Source: PXAP01 sp964421595
Lineage (GTDB): Bacteria; Bacteroidota; Bacteroidia; Bacteroidales; PUMT01
NCBI GenBank assembly: GCA_964421595.1
Contig: CAYQXY010000006.1
Location: 87,551-151,550 of the forward strand
Length of the DNA stretch: 64,000 nt
Reading direction: 5' to 3'
A program made the translations under genes and the position numbers. Below, piece by piece: positions 26,786 to 35,990 of this stretch. Under the pieces are notes generated by a model. The model worked only from the letters and a program-made list of their open reading frames with translations, ran no database searches and was not told where the DNA came from. Each line of letters begins with the position of its first letter. The first letter of the stretch is position 1.

Positions 26786-27643
26786 TCAAAATCTCAATGA
26801 TTGAAGGTAAACTGCAGCTGAGGCCAGGCAGCCCATACCGTCTTTGACATTGTCTTTTTCAACAAAAAAATGTTTTATATCCTGGTCTAAAGCTTCTGAC
26901 AGTACCTCCCCAAAGTCGATTATTCCATTTCCCGGACATGCAAAAGTCTGCTCTTCACCCGGTGCCATATCCTTAATGTGAAGGATCGGGTAACGTCCTC
27001 TATACTTCTTCAGGGTTTCTATTGGATCGGCACCACCCTTTTGGGTCCAGTAGATATCAAGCTCACATTTCACAAGGTCAGGGTCGGTATTTTCCATAAG
27101 GTAGTCAAAAGGTAATACTCCTTCCCCGGAAGGGAAAAACTCCAGGTCGTGGTTGTGCCAGCACAAAGTTAGTCCGTGCTCTTTAGAGATCACACCAATC
27201 CTGTTAAGCAGGTCTGCACTCTCTTTACAGTTTTCCAGTGATAAAGGCGCACCTCCAAACCATGGCCAGTACATTACAGCATATTCTACCCCGATAGAGT
27301 TAAGTCTGTCAAGTGCCCGTTTAACCTCTTCTTCATCTCTTGAAAAACTGCCTCCCCCGGCAACAGGTTTCAGTCCGATACCTTTTAAATATTCAAGAAA
27401 AGATGCTGCCGATTCACCCATGTAATTTCCTGTCTCTATTTCCGAATAACCCATTTCAACAGTTCTTGCCAGAACTTCTTTCCAGTCCCCTTCTTTTAAT
27501 TCCCGGCCAATAATGCCGGAGATATAGCCAATATTTCCGAGTCTGCTTTCATTACCGCCCGTGCAAGATACCAAAGGGTTTGCTGCAATTACCAATGCCG
27601 TGCCGGCAGTCATGGTTCTCAGGAATTTTCTTCTGTTGATCAT
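26786..27643 (-). CDS. Tat-exported sugar phosphate isomerase/epimerase family protein
   Basis: 285 residues. The N-terminus NRRKFLRTMTAGTALVIAANPLVSC has a twin-arginine motif (RRKFLR) and a lipobox-like end (PLVSC), so the folded protein probably reaches the periplasm as a lipoprotein. The body is a xylose-isomerase-like TIM barrel (AP endonuclease family 2): GYSEIETGNYMG, YWPWFGGAPLSLE, LCWHNHDLEFFP, CELDIYWTQKGGADP, ILHIKDMAPG and FVEKDN near the end supply the metal-binding Glu/Asp/His set. Expected role is sugar or polyol isomerisation or epimerisation. It follows the Gfo/Idh/MocA oxidoreductase gene on the same strand, a common pairing. Confidence 0.88.
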   Translation of the reverse strand: MINRRKFLRTMTAGTALVIAANPLVSCTGGNESRLGNIGYISGIIGRELKEGDWKEVLARTVEMGYSEIETGNYMGESAASFLEYLKGIGLKPVAGGGSFSRDEEEVKRALDRLNSIGVEYAVMYWPWFGGAPLSLENCKESADLLNRIGVISKEHGLTLCWHNHDLEFFPSGEGVLPFDYLMENTDPDLVKCELDIYWTQKGGADPIETLKKYRGRYPILHIKDMAPGEEQTFACPGNGIIDFGEVLSEALDQDIKHFFVEKDNVKDGMGCLASAAVYLQSLRF

Positions 27644-27853
27644 CTGAATAATGTATTAATTATCATTATATTGAAGAGATTATTTTGTTTGGTCTGAAGA
27701 GTTATAGTCCATTCTCGTAAAGAGAGTAAGGGATCTGCCAGAGGAATTTTTTAAGCAGTTAAAATAAGCAATTCAAACTTCTTTTCACCTGGTAAAATTC
27801 CATAATGCCAATGATTCGGTAATTATTCATTCTGCGTACCATGGCACAGGTTC

Positions 27854-29185
27854 CTATCCGATTTTAGGCAGAGTCCATGGCGCCCTGTATTCAGGGGTTA
27901 TCAGCTCATTTGCCTTCTCGCTGTTGGTGAAGCGGGAGTTTTGGTCATCCCAGATTAACAAAGATTCACCAACTCTTGCTGCTATATTCGGTATATGTAC
28001 ATGAAGAGCGGCTGCACGGCCAATCTCGGGGGTGCAAACCGGCGTTTCCCTTGTTTTTACACAATCAAGGAAGTTTCTTACATGAATTGAATGCGCCTCC
28101 CGAAGTCCGTTTACCTGTCTGGCCTCAATTTTACCTTCGTTTGTACTGTTATCCCATTCCGGATAAACCCTGAAGCTGTGCCTGTCGGTTACTATTGTAC
28201 CTTTTTCACCGATAAAGGCGGCACCATACATCTTTTCCCATGGCCCCTGCTGAACGCCTGCAGTCATATCCCAGTTGATAACATAATCTTTTTTAGGATA
28301 GACAACTGTCATCGTATCGAACGAATCTCTCTGTCTTGTTTCTGTTGAAGTATTGGCAGCATACGTCATTACCTGTCCGGGAGCGGCAATAATATCACCA
28401 GCCCAAAGTCCCATATCAATAAGATGTACACCCCAGTCGGACATTAATCCCCCTCCATAATCCCAGAAATGTCTCCATGAGCCATGAAAACGGTTCCTGT
28501 TGAAGGGCCGCTTTGGCGAAGGCCCCAGCCATGTATCATAATCAACACCATCCGGTACAGGTTCATCTTCCCTTGGAATACTCCCTATCCCATAATTAAA
28601 ATTACCCCAGATATTAACTTTCCGAAGAGTTCCGATATAACCTTCCTTTACCATATTCATGGTTTCGAGGAAGGCAACATTGCTTCTTTGCTGCTGCCCT
28701 ACCTGTACTACTTTTTTATAATACCTGGCCGCTTCAACCATAATGTTGCATTCTGCTATTGTATTGGCAAGAGGTTTTTCTACATAGACATCTTTCCCTG
28801 CCTGTAAACAATAAACAAGTTGCAGGCAATGCCAATGATCTGGTGTGCCAATTATCACAGCATCAATATCTTTCTGCTCCAGCATCTTTCTGAAATCACT
28901 GTAAAGACGGGGATGCTGATCATAGTTCTCTTTCAGGTTTCCGGCTCTTTCACCAAGGATATTTGAATCGATATCACATAAAGCTACACAATTGACATCG
29001 CTGTATTCCAGGTGGTGGCGCAAAATACTAAAACCGTGATTTCTGCAGCCTATAAGGGCAATATTAATTTTATCTGATGGAGATATATTTCGTTCCCATG
29101 CACGTGCAGGTAATATTGCACCTACACTGATGCCAGCCGATGTGATTGCAGATTTTTTGATGAAACTTCTTCGGTTGATATGCAT
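27854..29185 (-). CDS. Tat-exported Gfo/Idh/MocA family oxidoreductase
   Basis: 443 residues. A Tat signal (NRRSFIKKSAITSAGISVGAILPARA) precedes a Rossmann domain (INIALIGCRNHGF..., CVALCDIDSN, DAVIIGTPDHWHCLQ) and the family signature EKPLANTIAECN, whose Lys lies at the active site. The C-terminal domain contains WDYGGGLMSDWGVHLIDMGLWAG. NAD(P)-dependent oxidation or reduction of a sugar or glycosidic substrate in the periplasm is likely; these exported members include glycoside hydrolases acting through bound NAD. Divergent from the hybrid kinase 340 nt away. Confidence 0.93.
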   Translation of the reverse strand: MHINRRSFIKKSAITSAGISVGAILPARAWERNISPSDKINIALIGCRNHGFSILRHHLEYSDVNCVALCDIDSNILGERAGNLKENYDQHPRLYSDFRKMLEQKDIDAVIIGTPDHWHCLQLVYCLQAGKDVYVEKPLANTIAECNIMVEAARYYKKVVQVGQQQRSNVAFLETMNMVKEGYIGTLRKVNIWGNFNYGIGSIPREDEPVPDGVDYDTWLGPSPKRPFNRNRFHGSWRHFWDYGGGLMSDWGVHLIDMGLWAGDIIAAPGQVMTYAANTSTETRQRDSFDTMTVVYPKKDYVINWDMTAGVQQGPWEKMYGAAFIGEKGTIVTDRHSFRVYPEWDNSTNEGKIEARQVNGLREAHSIHVRNFLDCVKTRETPVCTPEIGRAAALHVHIPNIAARVGESLLIWDDQNSRFTNSEKANELITPEYRAPWTLPKIG

Positions 29186-29519
29186 TGACTTTTTGTTTTA
29201 TGTTGATAAAATACCTGACTTTATCACTTTAATCAAATGGTGATTTCTAAAAATACAATGTTTATTATTAATTCATCCTGTTTTAATGTTTATTTTTTTG
29301 TTCTTTGAGGTCCTTTAGCTAATATTCTTAAAAACAACCTGTCGATTTACTCATTTTGAAAAAGTTATCAGTATTAATTTGAAATGAACAAAAAAGACAA
29401 TATTTTAGACCTATTGTTCAGGGTTCTGTATTTGATTAAAAACGTCCTGTTAATATATGCCTAGAAATATAAAGAAATTGTATTGTATTATAAAAAAACT
29501 TCCGTCATAATATATATTC
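29186..29519. other. AT-rich divergent intergenic region
   Basis: Very AT-rich spacer between the Gfo/Idh/MocA gene and the hybrid kinase. It probably holds promoters for both, but no TAnnTTTG match was found. Confidence 0.45.
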
Positions 29520-29525
29520 TTGTCA

Positions 29526-31643
29526 ATGAAGAATGAGAAAGTCTGTATAATGAATAAAGTAGGAGAGAATGGCCAGACCGATATACCTGATCTGGAATCT
29601 TTGATTGACAAAAAGGAGCTTGAAAAATTAATGCTGGATTTTTATAAGCTAACCGGCCTGGGTACAACAATTATTGATCTTAAGGGAAATATCCTCGTAG
29701 GTGTGGGAGGTCAGAAAATTTGCCGTGAATTTCACTGGATCAACTCTGAGACGTATAAGAATTGCTGTGTGAGTGACGAGAAATTAACAGCAGGACTTGA
29801 GAAGGGGAAATACAATATTTCAAAATGCAGGAACAATCTGATTGATGTTGCCACACCAATCATTATTGAAGATATACATATTGGAAACTTGTTTATGGGT
29901 CAGTTTCTGTTTGATGACGACCCTTTATCAGAAGAAGTTTTTCTTGACCAGGCCTTAGAATTCGGATTTGATAAGACAGAATACATTGAAGCCTTAAATC
30001 AGGCTCCCCGTATTTCACGGGAGAAACTGGAGAGTGCCATGAGTCTTATGGTTGGCTTTGCAAATATTATTTCAAGACAAAGTCTTAATAATATGAAGCT
30101 TGCCGGCATCCTTCGTGAGAAGGAGAACCTGAGCGCCGACAGGAACGAAATGTACGAATTTCTGAAGGACAGTCTTCTTCAGAATCAGGCATTTATTGAT
30201 TCAATTCCCGATCTGGTATTTCTGTTTAACCGGCAAGGTGTTTTTCTGAATTTCCATACCCCAAGCAAGGACTCACTGTATGTTCCTGCTGAAGAGTTCA
30301 TGAACAAGCCGGTAGATGAAGTTTTGCCAAAATACATGGCTGACCTTACTCATGAGAATCTGGTTAAACTATTCAGTACCGGTGAACCGCAGACATATGA
30401 GTATGAAATGGAGGATAATGGTAATTTGCGATATTTTGACTCGCGGATGGTCCTTTGTGGTGAAGATAAGGCCATGACTATCGTACGGGAGATTACCCAA
30501 CAGAAAAAAATACAGCAGGAACTCATCATAGCCAAGGAAAAGGCTGAGGAAAGCGATCTTCTCAAATCAGCATTCCTGGCAAATATGAGTCATGAGATAA
30601 GAACCCCGATGAACGGGATAATTGGTTTTGCAACATTATTAAAGCAAAATGATATTGACAATGAAAAAAGAAGTAAATACATTGACATAATTGCATCAAA
30701 TGCAGACCATCTCCTGGGACTGATCGATGATATTATTGATATTTCCAAAATTGAAACGGGCAATATCGAGATCAATACTGAGATAATTAGCTTACATAAG
30801 CTATTCGAGGACTTGTTTATAATGTTCTATGACCGTAAACCTGGTGTGGAAATAAGGTTCCTGAATGGAAAAATAGATGATATATGGTGCGACAAGACAA
30901 AATTATCTCAGGTTTTATCTAATCTCATCGGGAATGCAATTAAGTTTACTGATGCCGGCCATGTTGAGTTCTCTGTTAACAGGCAGGATGAAATGCTTGT
31001 ATTCAGGGTTGAGGATACCGGAACGGGAATAACGAAGAATGATGGAGAGAAAATATTTAACCGTTTTGCCCAGGGCGGGAATATTTCGGGAATGAACAGG
31101 GGGGGGACCGGACTCGGACTTGCAATTTCAAAAGCCTATATTGAAAAGATGGGAGGGAGAATCTGGTTTGAATCGGAGTTGGGCGTGGGTACAGTTTTTA
31201 AATTCTCAATACCATATATTCCTGCACATGAAAAGGTAAATAAAAAAACCGCTACCGGCAATTCAATTGAACGGGAACTAACTATCCTTGTGGCTGATGA
31301 TGATTCAATGAATTGCCTTTTTATCGAAGAAATATTCTCTTATTCAAATATCAATACAGTTCAGGCTATTAATGGCAAGGAGGCAGTGGAACTTTGCTCT
31401 GAATTTGATTTTGACCTTGTTCTGATGGATATGAAAATGCCTGTTATGGATGGTGCAGAAGCAACAAGGAAAATTAAAGCTATAAAACCATATTTGCCAG
31501 TCCTGGCCGTGTCAGCCAACGTTTTCTGGCTGGACAGGGAAAAGGCTTTGAAAGCAGGATGTGACGATTATATTACCAAGCCCTTCAGACCGGATGAGTT
31601 GAACAGGAAAATAAGAGAACTTGTCGGTTTGTCAAAAAAATGA
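29526..31643 (+). CDS. Hybrid sensor histidine kinase/response regulator with PocR and PAS domains
   Basis: About 705 residues, no membrane segment, so a cytoplasmic sensor. Domains in order: PocR ligand-binding domain (about 15-190; MLDFYKLTGLGTTIIDLKGN, CREFHW, GNLFMGQFLFDDDP), PAS (about 225-330; SIPDLVFLFNRQGVFLNF), HisKA with phospho-acceptor His in FLANMSHEIRTPMNGIIGF, HATPase (VLSNLIGNAIKFTDAG, VEDTGTGI, GGTGLGLAIS) and a C-terminal receiver with phospho-acceptor Asp in LVLMDMKMPVMDG and TKP Lys. PocR domains are known to sense small organic molecules. I take the ATG that gives MKNEKVC; a TTG two codons upstream or an ATG eight codons downstream are alternatives. Divergent from the sugar enzymes, which it may regulate through an unseen partner. 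Confidence 0.93.
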   Translation: MKNEKVCIMNKVGENGQTDIPDLESLIDKKELEKLMLDFYKLTGLGTTIIDLKGNILVGVGGQKICREFHWINSETYKNCCVSDEKLTAGLEKGKYNISKCRNNLIDVATPIIIEDIHIGNLFMGQFLFDDDPLSEEVFLDQALEFGFDKTEYIEALNQAPRISREKLESAMSLMVGFANIISRQSLNNMKLAGILREKENLSADRNEMYEFLKDSLLQNQAFIDSIPDLVFLFNRQGVFLNFHTPSKDSLYVPAEEFMNKPVDEVLPKYMADLTHENLVKLFSTGEPQTYEYEMEDNGNLRYFDSRMVLCGEDKAMTIVREITQQKKIQQELIIAKEKAEESDLLKSAFLANMSHEIRTPMNGIIGFATLLKQNDIDNEKRSKYIDIIASNADHLLGLIDDIIDISKIETGNIEINTEIISLHKLFEDLFIMFYDRKPGVEIRFLNGKIDDIWCDKTKLSQVLSNLIGNAIKFTDAGHVEFSVNRQDEMLVFRVEDTGTGITKNDGEKIFNRFAQGGNISGMNRGGTGLGLAISKAYIEKMGGRIWFESELGVGTVFKFSIPYIPAHEKVNKKTATGNSIERELTILVADDDSMNCLFIEEIFSYSNINTVQAINGKEAVELCSEFDFDLVLMDMKMPVMDGAEATRKIKAIKPYLPVLAVSANVFWLDREKALKAGCDDYITKPFRPDELNRKIRELVGLSKK

Positions 31644-31853
31644 CAGCATACCTCTAACAGGAAAATTAAAGGCTATTCAGCTATATATTTGTCTTATAAT
31701 CAATACTGAAAACTTTCCTTCCGGAATTAATTTTGTGCTTTTATCCGGCAAAAAAGGATGAGTGGCTTTTCCCTTTATAAAGTTTAGCCTGATATCCTGA
31801 TACTTCTTTACATATGGCAGTATTCTTTTTACATATTTTGTTTTAAAAATCAG

Positions 31854-31861
31854 TAATTTTG
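31854..31861 (+). promoter_or_regulatory. Candidate -7 promoter element (TAATTTTG)
   Basis: TAATTTTG ends 17 nt before the start of the AI-2E family gene, giving a very short leader. No TTG at ideal spacing. Confidence 0.42.
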
Positions 31862-31878
31862 GGTATTGATAAAATACT

Positions 31879-33000
31879 ATGGATATTAAATTACCTGCAT
31901 ATCTGAAAATTGTTGTTGTACTGCTTGGTGTATTTCTGATAGTGGTAATCATGCGGGAAGCAAAGCTTGTATTAGTGCCTTTGCTTATTGCCGGACTTTT
32001 TGCCATTCTTGTAAGCCCTCTTACCTCATGGATGGAAAAGAAAGGGGTGCCTGCAGGACTTGCAGTTGTGGCCAGCCTGATTGCGCTGATTGCCTTTCTG
32101 CTGGGATTTATTTATTTTTTCTATAACCAGATACTGGGTTTTTCGGGCGACCTTGTTGCATTGGAAAAACGAGTCAGTGAACTGGTCGACTCGATTAATA
32201 TTTTTATAGCCAATAATATCGAGGGTTCAGTTCCGATTTCAATGGATAATATCAGGGAAACTATTTTTATGCAGCTCTATCAGAACTTTGATACTCTTAC
32301 CAAGGGGATAATCGCAACCGCCGGCACTGTTACTATGGTACTAATTATGCCGATATATATTTTTCTCTTCCTCTATTACCGGAAGTTTTTGGCAGAATTT
32401 ATAAAGAGGGCATTTTCTGAACGCCATAAAGAGAAGGTTACAAAAGTACTGGACAATGTAAAAATGGTCGTCCAGAATTATATAGTAGGAATGTTCTTTG
32501 TGATCCTTATTTTAGCGGTTCTTAACAGCATTGCCCTTTTTAGTCTTGGCGTCAAACATGCCCTGTTATTTGCTGTTTTTGCAGCACTTCTGAATGTGAT
32601 ACCTTTTCTTGGCCCTTTTCTTGGTGCAGTATTTCCTATTTTATATACTTTGCTAACAAAAGATTCACTCTGGTATCCCTTTGGCGTATTTCTCGCTTTC
32701 TATTTCATTCAACTTGCAGAAAGCAACTTTTTTACTCCAAAAATTGTAGGAGGCAAGGTTTCAATGAATCCGCTGATGACAATCATTGCCCTGTTTGTCG
32801 GGAACTTTATCTGGGGCCTGGCCGGCATGGTGCTGTTTATTCCCGGGATGGCAGTATTGAAGGTGATTTTTGATGAAATTGAGGGAATGGAGCCATACGG
32901 GTTTTTACTTGGTACCGTTAAGGATGGTTATAATAAGACCCGGAATACAAGGTCTGAACCTGTATTATTAGCGGAAATAAAGAAACGGCTTAAATTCTGA
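31879..33000 (+). CDS. AI-2E family transporter (membrane permease)
   Basis: 373 residues with about eight membrane helices: two or three at the N-terminus (YLKIVVVLLGVFLIVVIM; VLVPLLIAGLFAILVSPLTSWME; AGLAVVASLIALIAFLLGFIYFFY), a soluble stretch of about 60 residues, then IIATAGTVTMVLIMPIYIFLFLYYRK and the conserved C-terminal block IVGMFFVILILAVLNSIALFSLGV, LNVIPFLGPFLGAVFPI and ESNFFTPKIVGGKVSMNPLMTII. The family is named after an E. coli autoinducer-2 exporter but includes Na+/H+ antiporters and other exporters; the substrate here is unknown. Confidence 0.92.
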   Translation: MDIKLPAYLKIVVVLLGVFLIVVIMREAKLVLVPLLIAGLFAILVSPLTSWMEKKGVPAGLAVVASLIALIAFLLGFIYFFYNQILGFSGDLVALEKRVSELVDSINIFIANNIEGSVPISMDNIRETIFMQLYQNFDTLTKGIIATAGTVTMVLIMPIYIFLFLYYRKFLAEFIKRAFSERHKEKVTKVLDNVKMVVQNYIVGMFFVILILAVLNSIALFSLGVKHALLFAVFAALLNVIPFLGPFLGAVFPILYTLLTKDSLWYPFGVFLAFYFIQLAESNFFTPKIVGGKVSMNPLMTIIALFVGNFIWGLAGMVLFIPGMAVLKVIFDEIEGMEPYGFLLGTVKDGYNKTRNTRSEPVLLAEIKKRLKF

Positions 33001-33103
33001 TATTTTATGTTCTGCTATCCTGCAACATGGATATCAATTTTCACAGGTGCTGGATTAAACCGTGCCTGCAATTAAAATGTTAAACGATTTTTCAATTTTC
33101 AGG

Positions 33104-33700
33104 ATGGATAGAGTTGCTGTCTTCTGCGGATCTTCACCGGGTTTCAACGGGTTATACAGACATCAGGCACAATTATTGGGCGAGGCCCTTGCAAAGCGTG
33201 GCATTGAACTGGTATACGGAGGGGCCAGTGTCGGATTAATGGGGGCAGTTGCAGATGGATCGCTGGATATGGGAGGTAAGGTTACAGGTGTATTTCCTGA
33301 TTTTCTCCAGGAACTTGAAATAGCGCACCCGCAGCTTACGGAATTAATAATTGTGGATAATATGCATGCAAGAAAAACCAGAATGAATGAGCTTAGCGAT
33401 GGCGTAATTGCATTGCCGGGAGGATTCGGGACACTTGAGGAATTATTCGAGATGCTGACCTGGGTGCAGCTTGGGTTGATAAGCAAACCGGTTGCTCTTT
33501 TGAACACATCAGGATTCTATGATGGTTTGATAGAGCTGATCGGGAAAATGGTTAAAACCGGATTTTTAAATAAGGCTAATGCCGATATGCTTCTTACCGA
33601 TGATAATATTGAGACTTTACTTGACAGGATGATTAATTATAAAGCAACGGCATCCAGGAAGTGGATCTCTGATGATGACCCGCCAGTCAGGCTGGTTTAA
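33104..33700 (+). CDS. LOG family protein (nucleoside 5'-monophosphate phosphoribohydrolase-like, TIGR00730)
   Basis: 198 residues from MDRVAVFCGSSPGFN, where family members begin; an upstream in-frame GTG at 33062 would add an atypical 14-residue leader. Rossmann fold with YGGASVGLMGAVADGSLDMGG and the signature PGGFGTLEELFEMLTW, which contains the catalytic PGGxGTxxE. LOG proteins cleave the N-glycosidic bond of AMP or cytokinin nucleotides. Likely nucleotide turnover; often misannotated as lysine decarboxylase. Confidence 0.92.
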   Translation: MDRVAVFCGSSPGFNGLYRHQAQLLGEALAKRGIELVYGGASVGLMGAVADGSLDMGGKVTGVFPDFLQELEIAHPQLTELIIVDNMHARKTRMNELSDGVIALPGGFGTLEELFEMLTWVQLGLISKPVALLNTSGFYDGLIELIGKMVKTGFLNKANADMLLTDDNIETLLDRMINYKATASRKWISDDDPPVRLV

Positions 33701-34051
33701 TTTAATTTTAAAGGAAAAGGCAAATAACCCAAATTTTCGGGTATGGCAGTAAAATTAAGAAAAGCCTCCGGTAATTAATTAATATCATGTCTTTTCCCTA
33801 TAATTATTATAGTGCAGAGTTGATATTATCATGAGAGGTATCTCTGCGTCCCGGCAAATAGTCAATAAGATTATAAAGGTTATTACATCAGCATACCTGG
33901 TTATTTTAGCCGGGTGAGTGTGCGGTTTGCAAATTGGAATTTTAGAGTTTTCTTTGCAGCAGCGGCATTTTTTTGTTACTTTTTTTTGCTGTTGAAAAAA
34001 AGTAAAAGCAAATTGTAGTGAGTTCAAGGTTTTTAGAATAAAATCAAAGAA
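33701..34051. other. Intergenic region with a dispersed-repeat copy
   Basis: No gene. The right half carries a diverged copy of the repeat also found at 60328-60500; the rest is AT-rich and unremarkable. Confidence 0.5.
33948..34012 (-). repeat. Dispersed Bacteroidota repeat, partial diverged copy
   Basis: On the minus strand this reads CTTTTACTTTTTTTCAACAG, then CAAAAAAAAGTAACAAAAAA and TGCCGCTGC, closely matching CTACAGCAAAAAAAAGG..AACCAAAAAAGTGCCGC at 60347-60380. Only the leading half of the repeat is kept; the long hairpin is absent. Confidence 0.6.
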
Positions 34052-34876
34052 ATGATATCGATAGTCACAAGTATTTACAACCAGAAATCAATGAATGAGA
34101 TTTTCTACCAGAAACTGATGGAAAATACCCGCAATCATTTTGAACTGGTTATTGTTGACAATAATTCCACTGATGGGAGCCGGGAATTTTTTTTGGCAAA
34201 AAAAAATGTTGTGGTAATTCATAATGACGGAAATTATAACTACCCATATTGCCAGAACGTTGGATTGGAAAAAGCCAGTTTCGAGCTTATATGTTTCCTG
34301 AATAATGATCTGATTGTATCTCCCGGCTGGGATGTAAAGGTCATGGAAATATTCAGGAGACACAACAATCTTAAAGTCCTTTCTGTTGCCACAAACGACC
34401 ATCTTGAAAACAAGATTGAATTAAAAAGGATCTCCAGAAAATGGAAAAGGATCAAATATCCTGTCCAGAAGTTGCTGGGGAATAGTAAACCAGCTCTTAA
34501 CCTGATGATAAAATTGATGTACGGTAACTTCAACACATTTTGTGACAGAAGATTTTCTCAATGGGGATATCAGCTTATAGAAGGTTTCAGTGGTTCCTCA
34601 ATTATATCTACCCGGGATTTTATGAGATCAATAGAATTATGGGATGAAAGGATTCAGGCAGCTGACTTCGATCTATTTAACAAGGTTAAGAAATTATCGC
34701 TGACCGATAAGACGGTAATGCCGGTTCAGCTGGCACTTGGAATATATTTTCATCATTTCCAGAGGCTGACTCTTAGAAAAAAATACCCACCCTTTAAAAA
34801 CAGTTCCTCCATGATAAGCCTGGAAGAAAAGTGGGGCGAGGAAGCTAACATATTATTAAAAGATGTTATAGGTTAA
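34052..34876 (+). CDS. Glycosyltransferase family 2
   Basis: 274 residues. GT-A fold: MISIVTSIYNQKSMNEIF, FELVIVDNNSTDGSREFF, a nucleotide-binding core NVGLEKASFELICFLNNDLIVSPGW (NND is the metal-binding DxD equivalent). The C-terminal part contains EGFSGSSIISTRDFMRSIELWDERIQAADFDLFNKVKK, the acceptor side. Related to rhamnosyl-type GT2 enzymes but the donor is not assignable. Ends 15 nt before the 2-hydroxyacid dehydrogenase gene. Confidence 0.88.
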   Translation: MISIVTSIYNQKSMNEIFYQKLMENTRNHFELVIVDNNSTDGSREFFLAKKNVVVIHNDGNYNYPYCQNVGLEKASFELICFLNNDLIVSPGWDVKVMEIFRRHNNLKVLSVATNDHLENKIELKRISRKWKRIKYPVQKLLGNSKPALNLMIKLMYGNFNTFCDRRFSQWGYQLIEGFSGSSIISTRDFMRSIELWDERIQAADFDLFNKVKKLSLTDKTVMPVQLALGIYFHHFQRLTLRKKYPPFKNSSSMISLEEKWGEEANILLKDVIG

Positions 34877-34891
34877 CAAAATACTGTTATT

Positions 34892-35899
34892 ATGAAAAGG
34901 AAACCTGAAGAAGTTAAAGTCCTTGTATCCAGAGTTTTTCCAAAAGTGGGAATTGATCTGTTAAAAGAACAGGGTTATGGTGTAACTGTATGGAGAAATG
35001 AACGGCCAATGACACAGGCCGAACTAATCGAAAAATCCAAAGGCCATACTGCTCTTTTTTGCACCATGTCTGAAGAAATCAACAAACGATTTCTCGACAG
35101 ATGTGGCCATCTCGACATAATATCACAATTTGCAGTGGGGTATGACAATATTGATATCGAGGAAGCAACACGAATCGGGATTCCGATTTGCAATACACCC
35201 GATGTACTGAGTGATGCTACATCAGATGTGGCTTTTGGCCTGATGATAAATGTTTCAAGAAAAATGTTCCATCTTCATAAGAGTATTGCCAAGGGTGACT
35301 GGAAGTTTTTCCGGCCTTCTGCCGATCTTGGAATAGAACTGAAAAATAAGACCCTGGGTGTTTTCGGACTTGGACGTATAGGGACAGAGATGGCAAAACG
35401 ATGTATTGGAGCCTATAATATGAATGTCATTTACAACAACCGTTCAAGGAACCTGAAGGCAGAGGAGGAGCTGGGCGCCAGATATGTAAGTTTCGATGAT
35501 CTCCTTTCGGAGAGCGATGTACTCAGTGTCCATACCAGCCTTAATAAGGAAAGTGCAGGTAAGTTTGACAAGAAGGCTTTTACAGCAATGAAACCAACAG
35601 CAATTTTCATCAATACAGCCAGAGGAGCGATCCATAATGAAAAGGATCTTGTAAGCGCCCTTAAAACCGGAATGATCTGGGGTGCTGGCCTGGATGTCAC
35701 AAATCCTGAACCGATGAACCCGTTAAACCCTCTCCTGTCAATGGAGAATGCGGCAATATTGCCTCATATTGGCTCAGGTACAGTTGAGACCAGAAACAAA
35801 ATGTCTCTTATTGCAGCAGGTAATATTGTAGGTTTTTACAAAGGAGAAAAGATACCAAACCTGGTCAATACGGAAGTAAAAAACAAGTCAGGTTCTTAA
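34892..35899 (+). CDS. D-2-hydroxyacid dehydrogenase (glyoxylate/hydroxypyruvate reductase-like)
   Basis: 335 residues. N- and C-terminal catalytic domain halves (KVLVSRVFPKVGIDLL; QFAVGYDNIDIEEA) enclose a NAD(P) domain with GxGxxG in LGVFGLGRIGTEMAKR. Catalytic residues are visible: Arg in FINTARGAIHNEKDL, Glu in the GAGLDVTNPEP loop and His in LPHIGSGT. Closest in pattern to D-glycerate dehydrogenase/glyoxylate reductase (GyaR). After NNRSRN the position that selects the cofactor suggests NADPH, but weakly. It precedes the FAD/Fe-S hydroxyacid dehydrogenase region. Confidence 0.92.
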   Translation: MKRKPEEVKVLVSRVFPKVGIDLLKEQGYGVTVWRNERPMTQAELIEKSKGHTALFCTMSEEINKRFLDRCGHLDIISQFAVGYDNIDIEEATRIGIPICNTPDVLSDATSDVAFGLMINVSRKMFHLHKSIAKGDWKFFRPSADLGIELKNKTLGVFGLGRIGTEMAKRCIGAYNMNVIYNNRSRNLKAEEELGARYVSFDDLLSESDVLSVHTSLNKESAGKFDKKAFTAMKPTAIFINTARGAIHNEKDLVSALKTGMIWGAGLDVTNPEPMNPLNPLLSMENAAILPHIGSGTVETRNKMSLIAAGNIVGFYKGEKIPNLVNTEVKNKSGS

Positions 35900-35990
35900 C
35901 AGAATTATATGTACAGGCTCAGGGATAAATCAAATTGCTTATCTTCATGGCTGATTTTTAAATAAAAGCCAACAAACATAATTTAAAATA

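Noticed and set aside
33785..34027. 80-codon minus-strand frame upstream of the GT2 gene
   Set aside because: It spans the dispersed-repeat half copy (FFQQQKKVTKK resembles the frame in the other copy) and has no other support.
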